A stretch of DNA of 34,087 nucleotides. Origin: CAZILN01 sp964540005 (lineage in GTDB: Bacteria; Bacteroidota; Bacteroidia; Bacteroidales; SM23-62). The translations under genes and the position numbers were made by a program. This document shows, piece after piece, positions 7,993-15,758 of the stretch (positions within the stretch are counted from its first letter, which is position 1; each line of letters starts with the position of its first letter). The stretch spans positions 1-34,087 of the forward strand of contig CAZILN010000363.1 in assembly GCA_964540005.1 (NCBI GenBank). The letters run 5' to 3'. Under the pieces are notes generated by a model, which did not search any database, was not told the DNA's origin, and saw only the letters and a list, made by a program, of their open reading frames with translations.

Positions 7993-8778
7993 CTAATCCT
8001 TCAGTTCTTCTATCAGCAGATCAAAAAATCTCTGGCGGGCATGTTTTTCATTCCAGGGTTCGTGTCCGCAGTTCTCCAGTCCTATGAATTTCAGGTCTTC
8101 GATGAGCCCGGTCAGTGGTTCGGTAACACCTGCTGCCGGGTGAGAATCATCATAACCATGAAAAATCACGACAGGACAGGCAATCTTTCCGGCCGCCTCA
8201 AGCAGTTTCCCGCTTCTGCGAAGTTCCAAGGCTTCAGCCCATACAGACTGGTATATATCGGGCTGGAACATAATATCTGTCTTATCCAGGGGTAAGGGAT
8301 CAAAAGAATCCGCCCAGTGCATCAGTTCGGCATACCTCTTCATTATCAGTTCGTGTCCCAGTACAGTAGACAGCTTCATAAATTCCTCCAGCTTACTTAA
8401 TTCTTCTCTAACAGCAGGTGTAAAACGCCTGTTCCTGGCTTCGGTAATCTGTGGCACATACTTTTCCTCAAAGGGTCCGCTTCCGATCATAATCAGTTTT
8501 CTCATCTTATCCGGAAACCCGTATGCATACAAACAGCTCAACCAGGCACCCCAGGAATGACCTATAAGGATCACCGGGACCTCAGCCTGTTTATCAATAA
8601 GCGTATCAAGCTCTTTTATCTGTCCTGTTATGCAGTCCTCTGTCTGGAAAGGTTCAACAATGCCAAAATGAGATGATAATGTTTCTGCCAGTGGGGCAAC
8701 TGACCCGGGTCCGCCCGGACCCCCGTGAATAACCAGGATCCTGAAAGGAGCCTTACCGTATTTTCTGAAATCTCCCAA
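7993..8778 (-). CDS. Alpha/beta hydrolase (proline iminopeptidase-like), TTG start
   Basis: A 261-residue alpha/beta hydrolase. HGGPGGPGS (18-26) matches the oxyanion-hole motif of the proline iminopeptidase/S33 group. GHSWGAW contains the nucleophile Ser75, FHGYDD gives the acid (Asp210 or Asp211), and ENCGHEPW the base His239. A helical cap lies at about 103-175. There is no signal peptide, so the protein is probably cytoplasmic. The only start that keeps the first strand and HGGPG motif is a TTG at 8776-8778; an in-frame stop lies three codons upstream and the next ATG falls after the nucleophile. It heads the operon with the BtrH-like and cupin genes and is divergent from the MBL-fold gene across a 75-bp region holding an inverted repeat. 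The substrate is unknown and could be an N-terminal proline peptide or an ester. Confidence 0.85.
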   Translation of the reverse strand: MGDFRKYGKAPFRILVIHGGPGGPGSVAPLAETLSSHFGIVEPFQTEDCITGQIKELDTLIDKQAEVPVILIGHSWGAWLSCLYAYGFPDKMRKLIMIGSGPFEEKYVPQITEARNRRFTPAVREELSKLEEFMKLSTVLGHELIMKRYAELMHWADSFDPLPLDKTDIMFQPDIYQSVWAEALELRRSGKLLEAAGKIACPVVIFHGYDDSHPAAGVTEPLTGLIEDLKFIGLENCGHEPWNEKHARQRFFDLLIEELKD

Positions 8779-8795
8779 AAAAATCTATTAATTAT

Positions 8796-8829
8796 TAAAG
8801 GTACATAATTCAATTTTTTTGTACCTTTT
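8796..8829. promoter_or_regulatory. Inverted repeat holding mirrored TAnnTTT motifs between divergent genes
   Basis: A perfect 9-bp inverted repeat (aaaggtaca at 8797-8805, tgtaccttt at 8820-8828) lies in the 75-bp gap between the divergent hydrolase and MBL-fold genes. Each arm reads outward as a 7-of-8 match to the Bacteroidota -7 element TAnnTTTG: TACCTTTT toward the MBL gene (25 nt before its ATG) and TACCTTTA toward the hydrolase (about 17 nt before its TTG). I could not find a good -33 TTTG at the right distance for either. It could be a pair of back-to-back promoters, an operator, or both. Confidence 0.4.
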
Positions 8830-8853
8830 TCCCAACAAAACAAACATAAAATT

Positions 8854-9594
8854 ATGAAACTTTTAGCGATGATACTTTTAAGCGGTCTTATTTCCAGCCT
8901 TTCCGGCAGTAATCTGAAATTTACCAAGGATGTATTCGAAACCTCGGAAGGGGACCTTGCCATTACTTTTGTCGGCCACGGAACCCTGATGTTTGAGTTT
9001 AAGGAAATGACAATTCACGTTGATCCTGTCATGGGAGAGGCTGACTATAAGGAAATGCCTGATGCCGACCTCGTGCTGGTAACTCACGAGCATGGGGACC
9101 ACCTGGATCTTACTGCCCTGAAACATATCTGTACCGGTGATTGCCCGGTGGTCATGACCCAGTCCTGCCTGGATAACCTGGAAGAATTTAAGGGAGCTGT
9201 CGTTATGAAGAACGGTGATACAAAAACCCTGAAAGGGTTAAAAATAGAAGCCATCCCTGCCTATAACATAAAACACAAACGTGACAACGGGGGTGTCTTT
9301 CATCCAAAAGGTATTGGGAATGCCTATGTGGTAACTTTTGGCGACAAAAGAGTACTGATCGGCGGGGATACAGAAAATACCCCGGAGATAAAACAACTGA
9401 AGGACATTGACATTGCTTTCCTTCCTATGAACATTCCCTATACCATGACGCCCGAGATGGTGGCCGATGCAGCCCGGGCTATTCAGCCTGCTGTCCTGTA
9501 TCCTTATCATTACGGACAAACTGATCCGGAAGAACTGGTAAAGCTTCTAAAAGACGAAAAAGGAATTGAAGTGCGGATCAGGGACCTGCAATAA
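8854..9594 (+). CDS. Exported MBL-fold metallo-hydrolase (UlaG-like)
   Basis: A 246-residue metallo-beta-lactamase-fold protein with a short signal peptide (MKLLAMILLSGLISSLSGS). The metal motif is VTHEHGDHLD (His78, His80, Asp82, His83). Other landmarks are FVGHGTLMFEFKEMTIHVDP near residues 39-58, LIGGDTENTPEI with a ligand Asp, and the C-terminal YPYHYGQTDPEEL, as in UlaG/L-ascorbate-6-phosphate lactonase-like proteins. The family covers many hydrolases and the substrate cannot be deduced. An exported location argues against a phosphorylated cytoplasmic substrate. It is monocistronic, divergent from the hydrolase operon, and its transcript may start at the inverted repeat in the gap. The following gene, on the opposite strand, ends only 16 bp away. 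Confidence 0.85.
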   Translation: MKLLAMILLSGLISSLSGSNLKFTKDVFETSEGDLAITFVGHGTLMFEFKEMTIHVDPVMGEADYKEMPDADLVLVTHEHGDHLDLTALKHICTGDCPVVMTQSCLDNLEEFKGAVVMKNGDTKTLKGLKIEAIPAYNIKHKRDNGGVFHPKGIGNAYVVTFGDKRVLIGGDTENTPEIKQLKDIDIAFLPMNIPYTMTPEMVADAARAIQPAVLYPYHYGQTDPEELVKLLKDEKGIEVRIRDLQ

Positions 9595-9610
9595 ATGATT
9601 TGCACCTGCT

Positions 9611-10114
9611 TTACCAGTACCTCATTGTCCAAAAGGTAAAGAGAAACGCAGCTATACCAATTATCGCAGTAGTCATCAATTTTGTGCCTGTCACCATTCG
9701 CACTGTTATGGATCCGTCTTTCCTCATGATAACATACCGAACTAAAAACGGCAGGATAAATATCAGTCCATATGCCAGGAAGGTAGTTGGTTCATAAAGT
9801 TCATCCGGAACTTCCCGGTACACGGCATATAATAAGTAATCCTGAACAACCCCGGTAAACAGGAAGCTGATACCCATAAATATAGTATCCCTGTTCCGTT
9901 CCTTCACGGGTACATGCCTGAAACAATAACAGGTTATGTATCCCCAGAGGAAGGTGCTCAGAAACATGGCTATAATCCCTGAGGTTTTACTTATTATCCA
10001 TGGAAATACAACCAGTACATTACTTACCCAGTAAAGTGTTATACCAATAAGGATGTACCAGAACAGCCTTCTGATAAATGAAGAAGCCAGAGGGAATTCC
10101 TGATTTACAATCAT
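9611..10114 (-). CDS. Multi-pass membrane protein of unknown function
   Basis: A 167-residue inner-membrane protein with about five hydrophobic segments: FWYILIGITLYWVSNVLVVFP, GIIAMFLSTFLWGYI, IFMGISFLFTGVVQDYLL, FLAYGLIFILPFLVRYVI and MTTAIIGIAAFLFTFW. Short charged loops (HVPVKERNRD, MRKDGSIT) separate them. I recognise no catalytic motif or named family. It is a single gene, convergent with the MBL-fold gene and divergent from the secreted 500-residue protein, with a 186-bp AT-rich region between. Codon use looks like its neighbours. Confidence 0.7.
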   Translation of the reverse strand: MIVNQEFPLASSFIRRLFWYILIGITLYWVSNVLVVFPWIISKTSGIIAMFLSTFLWGYITCYCFRHVPVKERNRDTIFMGISFLFTGVVQDYLLYAVYREVPDELYEPTTFLAYGLIFILPFLVRYVIMRKDGSITVRMVTGTKLMTTAIIGIAAFLFTFWTMRYW

Positions 10115-10240
10115 TTAATACATCTTTTTAAATAGCTTATTTATAAATTATTTTAGTAAATCCGGTAAGATCTTAGCTTTAATAAAATTAATAAATAAAT
10201 CACTGAAGTTTCTTTCTGTCTCTTTATCAATTCTGGCAGG

Positions 10241-10254
10241 ATTCTTGCAAGAAT
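10241..10254. promoter_or_regulatory. 14-bp perfect palindrome in a divergent intergenic region
   Basis: ATTCTTGCAAGAAT is a perfect 14-bp palindrome, 46 bp before the TTG start of the secreted 500-residue protein. A second short palindrome, TAAGATCTTA, lies at 10166-10175. The 186-bp region separates two divergent genes, so these could be regulator-binding sites. No clear TTTG/TAnnTTTG promoter was seen and no regulator gene is adjacent. Chance occurrence cannot be excluded. Confidence 0.3.
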
Positions 10255-10300
10255 TGAAAAGATCAGATCTTAATCACACATCTTAAGAATCATCAGTGTT

Positions 10301-11803
10301 TTGAGAAGGTTCCTGCTAACATCCCTGTTATTCACTATTCTTGCGATCGTGAATATTACTTCCGCGCAGGAAAACCTCCGTGGGGTGGAACTTACCTGGG
10401 GCAGCGAGGAAATTCTCCCGAGCAGTTATATCATGCCGGAAATTGCCGGTCATGATGAAAGCGGGTTCTATTTATTAAGCTATGACTACCGCTGGGCAGT
10501 TGAGCATTATGACACTGAACTCAGGCATACTGGGAAAGAATACCTTACCATGCATGATAAACTCAGGACCCGGGAAGTGGAAGCACTGATCCATTTTCAT
10601 GATGTCCTCTATCTCTTTACTTCGGAGGAACGGTTTAACAATATTGTTCTCTACGTTGAAACCATAGATAAAAAGTCACTCCTGCAAAACAATGATATAA
10701 GGATTTTTAAACAGATCTATAATATGTCAGGCTGGATAGCTGATTTTGGATTCAGGCTGTCGGAAAAAGAGAGCAAGTTATTGATTTATAACAAGATCCT
10801 TGCATATTGGCAAAAATACCAGGTGCTGGAATGGAGGGTATACGGACCGGGACTCGAACAGATCTGGGAACAGCGCGATGAGATTGATTATACCCGCTTT
10901 CCCAGGGATGAATATGAAATGCTGGTGGACGAAAAGGGAAATGCTTTTTTCATTAATAAATACTGGGACCCCAGATGGTTTGAGATATTCAAGCCACAAA
11001 AGAATATCTACCAGATCCTGGCACGCACCAATAATGGCGAAAACACAAATAAGTATTATGCCGATTTCCAGGGAAAGTACATTCGTGGAATAGGAATAGA
11101 ATCAGACAATAATAATACTCTGGCCTGCAGCGGATTTTACTCTCCTGCCCATGTACAGGATAAAATTGATGGTATTTTCTTTTTTAACATAGACCTGACC
11201 AGCGGGAAGATACAGGACAGGAAATTCCATGAGTTCGATAAATTCTTCATCACCGAAGCCATGGGCCGGAGAACCGCAAAAATGTACGATGAGCTGATCT
11301 TCTTCTCCCTTGATTACCTGGTTCGCAGGGCCAATGGTAATTATATTATGGCTGCCCAGCAGATCTATAACCAGAATTATGATACCTATAATAACATCAT
11401 ACTTGTATGCCTGAGTCCCGATGGCGACATCCTCTGGGACCGCACCATAAAAAAGAGCCAGAATCACAATTTCGATGAAAAGTTCAACTACGCATCCTTT
11501 TGTATGCTGGCACCCTATGACCTGAACAAGGTCGATATTGTCTATAATGAACACCTGAAAAATCTCAACCGCACAGAAGATAAAAAGTATAAAAATTTCG
11601 GATACAACGGTAAGGCCTACCTAAACCATATTGAAGTGGGAGAATTCGGTGAAACAGCCGAGTCGGCCATCTACCTTAAAACAAAGAAACGGATGCAGAC
11701 CCCCCTGCCAGTACTGTATTACGATATGAAAAATACTGAAATGATCGTCCCTTCCCTGCGCTTCAGGAAATTACAGTTTCTAAAACTCAGTTTTCAGGAA
11801 TAA
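10301..11803 (+). CDS. Secreted protein of unknown function, TTG start
   Basis: A 500-residue exported protein. It begins with a typical signal peptide (MRRFLLTSLLFTILAIVNIT, cleavage expected around SAQ-EN). The TTG at 10301 is the only usable start: an in-frame stop lies at 10271-10273 and there is no ATG or GTG between. The mature part has repeated aromatic beta-strand-like segments (SGFYLLSYDYRW, LYLFTSEER, AFFINKYWDPRWFEIF, LIFFSLDYLVRRANGNYIMAAQQIYN, IILVCLSPDGDILWDRTI). These suggest a beta-propeller-like fold, because phrases of the form SPDGDILWDRT recur in propeller blades. No lipobox, sorting domain or catalytic motif is visible. It is convergent with the sulfatase gene, with 34 bp between stops. 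I do not recognise a named family. Confidence 0.7.
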   Translation: MRRFLLTSLLFTILAIVNITSAQENLRGVELTWGSEEILPSSYIMPEIAGHDESGFYLLSYDYRWAVEHYDTELRHTGKEYLTMHDKLRTREVEALIHFHDVLYLFTSEERFNNIVLYVETIDKKSLLQNNDIRIFKQIYNMSGWIADFGFRLSEKESKLLIYNKILAYWQKYQVLEWRVYGPGLEQIWEQRDEIDYTRFPRDEYEMLVDEKGNAFFINKYWDPRWFEIFKPQKNIYQILARTNNGENTNKYYADFQGKYIRGIGIESDNNNTLACSGFYSPAHVQDKIDGIFFFNIDLTSGKIQDRKFHEFDKFFITEAMGRRTAKMYDELIFFSLDYLVRRANGNYIMAAQQIYNQNYDTYNNIILVCLSPDGDILWDRTIKKSQNHNFDEKFNYASFCMLAPYDLNKVDIVYNEHLKNLNRTEDKKYKNFGYNGKAYLNHIEVGEFGETAESAIYLKTKKRMQTPLPVLYYDMKNTEMIVPSLRFRKLQFLKLSFQE

Positions 11804-11837
11804 TACCTCGCATGCCGTTTACTGGCATACCTGATCC

Positions 11838-13511
11838 CTATTTCATTTCCCAGCCGAGCTGTCTGAGTTCCTGACGTTTTGCCTGCATTACATCCTGTAA
11901 GCGCTCCAGGGTGGAATTTTTTTCTTCCTCACTGAGGGCCTCCCATATTTTATTTCTCATCCCGCCACTGGCCAGGCCCTTATTTGAATAGTAGGGTGCA
12001 TTATAGTAAACGTCTTCCTTTCCGGATTGCCTCAGATCGTCTCTTTCCCTTAAATATCCGGTCAGCTCCTCCTTCAGGGAGTCTGTAATTTCCCGATACG
12101 CTGACAGGCCCGATAGGTTTTTAAGCTGGAAGGGATCTTCTGAAAGATGGTATAACTCCAGTTCGGGCCGTTTTCCAAAGCTCAGGTCATAATACCATCT
12201 CATGTTTTCAGAATCCTGCAGTCCCAGCAGGAAATTTTTAGTCGGACTGCCATCCACGTCTCCGAAGGGGAAAAAATCATGGCTGAATTCAATATCAGGA
12301 TGTCCGGCCGGCCACATCTCAGGCTGCTGGTTCCAGATCAGCAGGTAATCATCTTTCCTGATAGATCTCATCGGGTAGATACTGCCCCCGGGGTGTACCC
12401 AGGCATGGCGTTCACGGTATGTAAATACCCTGTTCCGCTGAGGATCTGCCTGGCCGCTGATATTCGAATTGAGAATGTTCATCAGGCTCTTCCCTGCCAT
12501 TTCTTCCGGAACAGGCAATCCTGCTGCCTCCAGGAAAGTAGGGGCAATATCCACCAGGCTTATCATATCATCCAGTTCACGCCCCCCGGGTATCAGATTT
12601 CTCCAGTATACTACTAAGGGCATATGGGTTCCGTATTCATAAAGATTCGATTTGGCCCTGGGGAAAGGCATGCCGTTATCAGAAGTAACGACGATCAGGG
12701 TATTGTCAAGCTCTCCTGCTTCCTTCAGCAGAGCAATTATATTTCCCAGGTGTTTGTCGAACCATTCAACTTCCACCAGATAATCAAGGATGTCATTCCG
12801 GACTTCGGGTACATCAGGTAAAAAGGACGGAACCACAACATCTTCAGTGTTTTTACCAAGTTTTTGTCCAATCCCGCGCATATAGGCCCTGTGAGGTTCA
12901 AATGCTCCATAAAAAAAGCAAAAAGGCTGATCGGATGGTTTTTCCCTGAGGAACTGCTCAAAATTTGCAGCATAATCAGTCGCTGACATAGGGATCTCCT
13001 CCCCCAGTTCAGGATAAGGGGGAGTTATGATCTGCTGATAGGCCTTGCCGGCAGGATTTTTTTTCCTGCCACTGTCTTGCCAGTCCCCGGGCCCCCATCC
13101 CTTCCCGGTATAGCCGGTGACATATCCTGCCTCTTCAAGATACTCGGTGTAGGTCCTGAATTTCGCCGGGATCAGGCTCCACAAACAGGCCCCTTCCTCA
13201 AGTTCCCAGCCGTTTCTCCCGGTTAACAGGGCGCCACGGGAGGCCGAACAGCTGGGTGCTGAACAGTAGGCATTATTGAACCAGACCCCGTTTCTTGCCA
13301 GGTAGTCAATACCGGGTGTCTTAACTGCTTTACAGCCTGCGTAACTGGTATGTAACCAGCTCATATCATCGGCAATTGCCAGCAGGATGTTCGGTTTCCC
13401 TTCTGCACTTATAATTTCATTAACAGTGGGTTGCTGCCCTGCCTGCTTTCTGAGGGAACAGGAAAACAGGACCGGGGAAAAAAGCAATAAACAGAATATC
13501 ACATATCTCAT
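11838..13511 (-). CDS. Sulfatase lipoprotein (arylsulfatase/sulfamidase-like, family S1)
   Basis: A sulfatase of about 557 residues, numbered from the ATG at 13511, which gives a lipoprotein signal with lipobox LFSC (Cys18). A start at 13538 would add nine residues in front of the signal. The formylglycine motif is CSASRGALLTGR (Cys88), a CxAxR form of the kind matured by the anaerobic anSME enzyme. Metal and active-site segments are IADDMSW (Asp48-Asp49), GYTGKGWGPG, FEPHR and TSDNGMPFPRAKSNLYEYGTHMP. GYTGKGWGPG and FEPHR resemble heparan N-sulfatase-like S1 members, but the substrate is uncertain. It would act in the periplasm or on the cell surface on a sulfated polysaccharide. No anSME gene, polysaccharide lyase or SusC/SusD pair is nearby, so it stands alone. 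It is divergent from a small secreted protein. Confidence 0.9.
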   Translation of the reverse strand: MRYVIFCLLLFSPVLFSCSLRKQAGQQPTVNEIISAEGKPNILLAIADDMSWLHTSYAGCKAVKTPGIDYLARNGVWFNNAYCSAPSCSASRGALLTGRNGWELEEGACLWSLIPAKFRTYTEYLEEAGYVTGYTGKGWGPGDWQDSGRKKNPAGKAYQQIITPPYPELGEEIPMSATDYAANFEQFLREKPSDQPFCFFYGAFEPHRAYMRGIGQKLGKNTEDVVVPSFLPDVPEVRNDILDYLVEVEWFDKHLGNIIALLKEAGELDNTLIVVTSDNGMPFPRAKSNLYEYGTHMPLVVYWRNLIPGGRELDDMISLVDIAPTFLEAAGLPVPEEMAGKSLMNILNSNISGQADPQRNRVFTYRERHAWVHPGGSIYPMRSIRKDDYLLIWNQQPEMWPAGHPDIEFSHDFFPFGDVDGSPTKNFLLGLQDSENMRWYYDLSFGKRPELELYHLSEDPFQLKNLSGLSAYREITDSLKEELTGYLRERDDLRQSGKEDVYYNAPYYSNKGLASGGMRNKIWEALSEEEKNSTLERLQDVMQAKRQELRQLGWEMK

Positions 13512-13576
13512 AGTTCCAGGTATTATGGCTGTTAGCAAGTTATAACATTTTTTTTTACATTTATTTGATCAAATCA

Positions 13577-13609
13577 TTTGACTTTAATGAGGATTTAAGC
13601 ATAACTTTA
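13577..13609 (+). promoter_or_regulatory. Bacteroidota-type promoter for the small secreted protein
   Basis: TTTG at 13577-13580 and TAACTTTA at 13602-13609 are 21 bp apart, close to the Bacteroidota -33/-7 pattern (TTTG ... TAnnTTTG), with one mismatch at the last base. Transcription would start near 13615, about 15 nt before the ATG at 13630. An earlier in-frame ATG at 13609 overlaps the -7 element, which supports the later start. A perfect palindrome, ATTTGATCAAAT, lies just upstream at 13563-13574. Confidence 0.5.
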
Positions 13610-13629
13610 TGATATTAAAAATTAAAACC

Positions 13630-14190
13630 ATGAAAAAAGCATTATTCCCCACACATCTTCTGGCAGCATTCTTTACATTTTTTTTTGTATTCAGCCTGAC
13701 ACTTACCACCAATGGCCAAACAGCCAGGGAGGAAGCCAAGAAACTTGAGCGCCCGAAAGATTGCGGCATCTCAGATTACGATTCCTTTAAGAATGCCTCA
13801 TTCGGTCTTCTGGGTGAAGTAAAGAAGACAGATCTTAACTATGAAAAGGTTAAGACTGATATTGACGGATACCTTACCGGCGGGAAGGAAGCCTCCGTAG
13901 ATGGTGTCAAAGCTGATATAAACAGGATGAAGGCAATCCTCAAATCCATCCAGGATATGGATGACAGGGTTAAAAAACTTACAGCAGAAGGTAATGACCT
14001 GGCTCAAAATGCAAAGGATGTTAAGCCTGTTACCAAGGTCAAAGCGGCCACCTCCAATACTAAGACTTCATTAAAGGCTGTAGACGTATCCAAGGACCTG
14101 ATGAAAGAAATGACGGGAACCATCACAGGGGACCTGGATAAACTGGTCAAAAAGGTCGGTGATCTTGGAGGTACTGTTGACGAGGAGTAG
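13630..14190 (+). CDS. Small secreted helical/coiled-coil protein of unknown function
   Basis: A protein of about 186 residues with a signal peptide (MKKALFPTHLLAAFFTFFF..., cleavage near TTNG-QTA). The mature part is almost entirely predicted helix, rich in Lys, Asp and Thr with heptad-like spacing: VKTDIDGYL, VDGVKADINRMKAILKSI, MDDRVKKLTAEGNDLAQNAKDV, KLVKKVGDLGGTV. This looks like a periplasmic coiled-coil or apolipoprotein-like bundle. One Cys remains near the mature N-terminus (RPKDCG) but there is no lipobox. The start at 13630 is preferred over 13609 because it begins directly at the Lys-rich signal peptide and fits the promoter. The gene is monocistronic and its stop is 5 bp from the convergent esterase gene's stop. 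I recognise no family. Confidence 0.7.
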   Translation: MKKALFPTHLLAAFFTFFFVFSLTLTTNGQTAREEAKKLERPKDCGISDYDSFKNASFGLLGEVKKTDLNYEKVKTDIDGYLTGGKEASVDGVKADINRMKAILKSIQDMDDRVKKLTAEGNDLAQNAKDVKPVTKVKAATSNTKTSLKAVDVSKDLMKEMTGTITGDLDKLVKKVGDLGGTVDEE

Positions 14191-14195
14191 TAATT

Positions 14196-15176
14196 CTATT
14201 TTACCCGCTCAGCAGGAAATTCACCTTCATCGAATACTATCAGCCTGCCTACCATCCCGTTTGCTGATCTGCAGAAGGATATCCCTTTTTCCGGATCCAA
14301 AAATCCTGTCTTGGTAAAATAGTCAAGATCTGATTCAGGGATCAGCTCTATCCTTTCGCGGCTCAAACCCCCGGCATATAGCCGGTTGGATTCTGCAGCT
14401 ATTGTAATAAGCCTCCCGTCAGCTGTTTTGTACTCACCGGCTAATTGCGGGTACAGATCAGTATCCACCTCGAAAGGATAGTATTCATACCTTTTATGTT
14501 CCAGGAACCAGCTAAACAATTCCGGGTTATCATAAGTTTCTGTCCAGCTGTCATGGCCCGCTTCCGGATAGACAGTAAACCTGACCTGCTTATTATGCCT
14601 TTGAAGCGCATTCACCATGTCTTCAGACATACTCAGGGGCACTACCGGGTCTTTTGCACCGTGAAATACCCAGGTGGGCATGTTCCTTAAATTCCAGATC
14701 TTCCTGGGATTGCCTCCCCCGCAAATGGGTGCGATGGCGGCAAAACGACCGGGATTGGCAATGGCCAGGTTCCAGGTCCCGAAACCACCCATGCTGAGCC
14801 CGGTCAGATAGATCCTGTCTGTATCCACCCTGTGCTTATCTATAACTTCATCCAGCAATTTGTTAAGTACGTCCGCCGTCCACCATTCACCGTTCGGACA
14901 CTGTGGGGATACTATAATAAAGGCTAATTGCTGACCCTGGTCAACCAGTTTTGGCGGACCATGTACCTTTACTTTTTCAATATCCTCACCTCTTTCCCCT
15001 GCCCCGTGCAGGAACAGGATCAGAGGCCATTGTTTATCAGCTTGCGCTTCATACTGCCCGGGAAGATAAAGAAGGTAATTGGTACGGGTAATCATCTGTT
15101 CTGAAGTTTGCTGTGATGATACAATCGATGAGGTAATAAGTAATCCTGAGACAATCAGAGACAATCCTGGTTTCAT
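14196..15176 (-). CDS. Exported alpha/beta hydrolase (carboxylesterase/PHB-depolymerase-like)
   Basis: A 326-residue secreted serine hydrolase. A signal peptide (MKPGLSLIVSGLLITSSIVSSQQ) precedes YLLYLPGQYEAQ. The oxyanion-hole motif is FLHGAGERG (55-63), the nucleophile elbow TGLSMGGFG (Ser128), the acid FHGAKDPVVP (Asp176) and the base EAGHDSW (His208). This layout matches the carboxylesterase group that includes LpqC/PHB-depolymerase-like and feruloyl-esterase-like proteins in polysaccharide-degrading bacteria. About 90 C-terminal residues after the hydrolase domain (from around 235, YPQLAGEYKTADGRLITI) look like a small beta domain of the kind found at the end of some beta-lactamase-like or esterase proteins. 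The substrate is unknown. It is divergent from the GYD-domain gene. Confidence 0.85.
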   Translation of the reverse strand: MKPGLSLIVSGLLITSSIVSSQQTSEQMITRTNYLLYLPGQYEAQADKQWPLILFLHGAGERGEDIEKVKVHGPPKLVDQGQQLAFIIVSPQCPNGEWWTADVLNKLLDEVIDKHRVDTDRIYLTGLSMGGFGTWNLAIANPGRFAAIAPICGGGNPRKIWNLRNMPTWVFHGAKDPVVPLSMSEDMVNALQRHNKQVRFTVYPEAGHDSWTETYDNPELFSWFLEHKRYEYYPFEVDTDLYPQLAGEYKTADGRLITIAAESNRLYAGGLSRERIELIPESDLDYFTKTGFLDPEKGISFCRSANGMVGRLIVFDEGEFPAERVK

Positions 15177-15271
15177 AAGTTTTGTCCTTTAATTCTAAAA
15201 TATGAGTCATTTCTTATAACATTCGGGCAAGCAATACGGGGCATCCCCTTCGCCTAAAATAATTATAAATA

Positions 15272-15300
15272 TTGACTTTTTGTTCTGTGAGTTGTATATT
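15272..15300 (+). promoter_or_regulatory. Sigma70-like promoter for the GYD-domain gene
   Basis: TTGACT (15272-15277) and TATATT (15295-15300) are separated by 17 bp, a near-ideal E. coli-type -35/-10 arrangement. The start of transcription would be near 15307, about 17 nt before the ATG at 15324. The Bacteroidota -7 pattern TAnnTTTG fits less well here. The call is from sequence only. Confidence 0.4.
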
Positions 15301-15323
15301 ATGACAAATCAATAAGCAAAATT

Positions 15324-15620
15324 ATGCAGACCTACATCTTGCTAACCAAGCTTTCCCCCGATCTTTCAAAACAGATGAAAGACCGTCAGGAAATGGGAAG
15401 AGACTGGCTGGAACAGGTAAAGGATAAATGTCCGGAAGTAAAATTCCTTGCCCATTATGCCCTGCTCGGACAGTTTGATTTCCTGGATATCTATGAAGCA
15501 CCTGATGAGGATACAGCGGCCATGGTATCACTGATCAGCCAGGCAAACGGTGCATCCCAGGCACAGAGCCTGCCGGCCATACCTTATAAAAGATACCTTA
15601 AACTGATTAAGGATTTGTAG
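15324..15620 (+). CDS. GYD domain-containing protein
   Basis: A 98-residue protein of the GYD family, which has a ferredoxin-like/dimeric alpha-beta barrel fold. It starts with the usual TYILLTKLSPDL strand, has VKFLAHYALLGQFDFLDIYEAPDEDTAAMVS in the middle, where the family's G-x-(Y/F)-D signature appears as GQFD, and ends with KRYLKLIKDL. The length matches the whole family, so it is a stand-alone single domain. No biochemical function is established for GYD proteins. It has no signal peptide and is cytoplasmic. It has its own short leader and a likely promoter at 15272-15300, and is followed by the palindromic spacer before the convergent gltX. Confidence 0.85.
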   Translation: MQTYILLTKLSPDLSKQMKDRQEMGRDWLEQVKDKCPEVKFLAHYALLGQFDFLDIYEAPDEDTAAMVSLISQANGASQAQSLPAIPYKRYLKLIKDL

Positions 15621-15688
15621 GATGGGTGATCACATGCCTGCCTTCGGGCCGGGACATCATCCCCGGGATTTTATTCCTGTGAAACGAA

Positions 15689-15741
15689 CATGAAAAAATT
15701 AATCATTTTTTTCACAAAAGGAAATGATTAAATTTTTCATG
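15689..15741. terminator. Long AT-rich hairpin between convergent genes (possible bidirectional terminator)
   Basis: Arms at 15689-15708 (catgaaaaaattaatcattt) and 15722-15741 (aaatgattaaatttttcatg) pair over 20 bp with one mismatch, around a 13-nt loop. It lies between the stops of the GYD gene and gltX, which converge, so it could end both transcripts. The stem is AT-rich rather than GC-rich, and a short GC hairpin (CCGGG/CCCGG, 15649-15666) precedes it. Together with the adjacent second inverted repeat it may instead be part of a small mobile or structured element. Confidence 0.5.
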
Positions 15742-15758
15742 AGAGAGCGAAGCGGTTG

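Noticed and set aside
11812..11828. Terminator hairpin ATGCC/GGCAT between convergent genes
   Set aside because: Only a 5-bp stem without a following T run, too weak to annotate.
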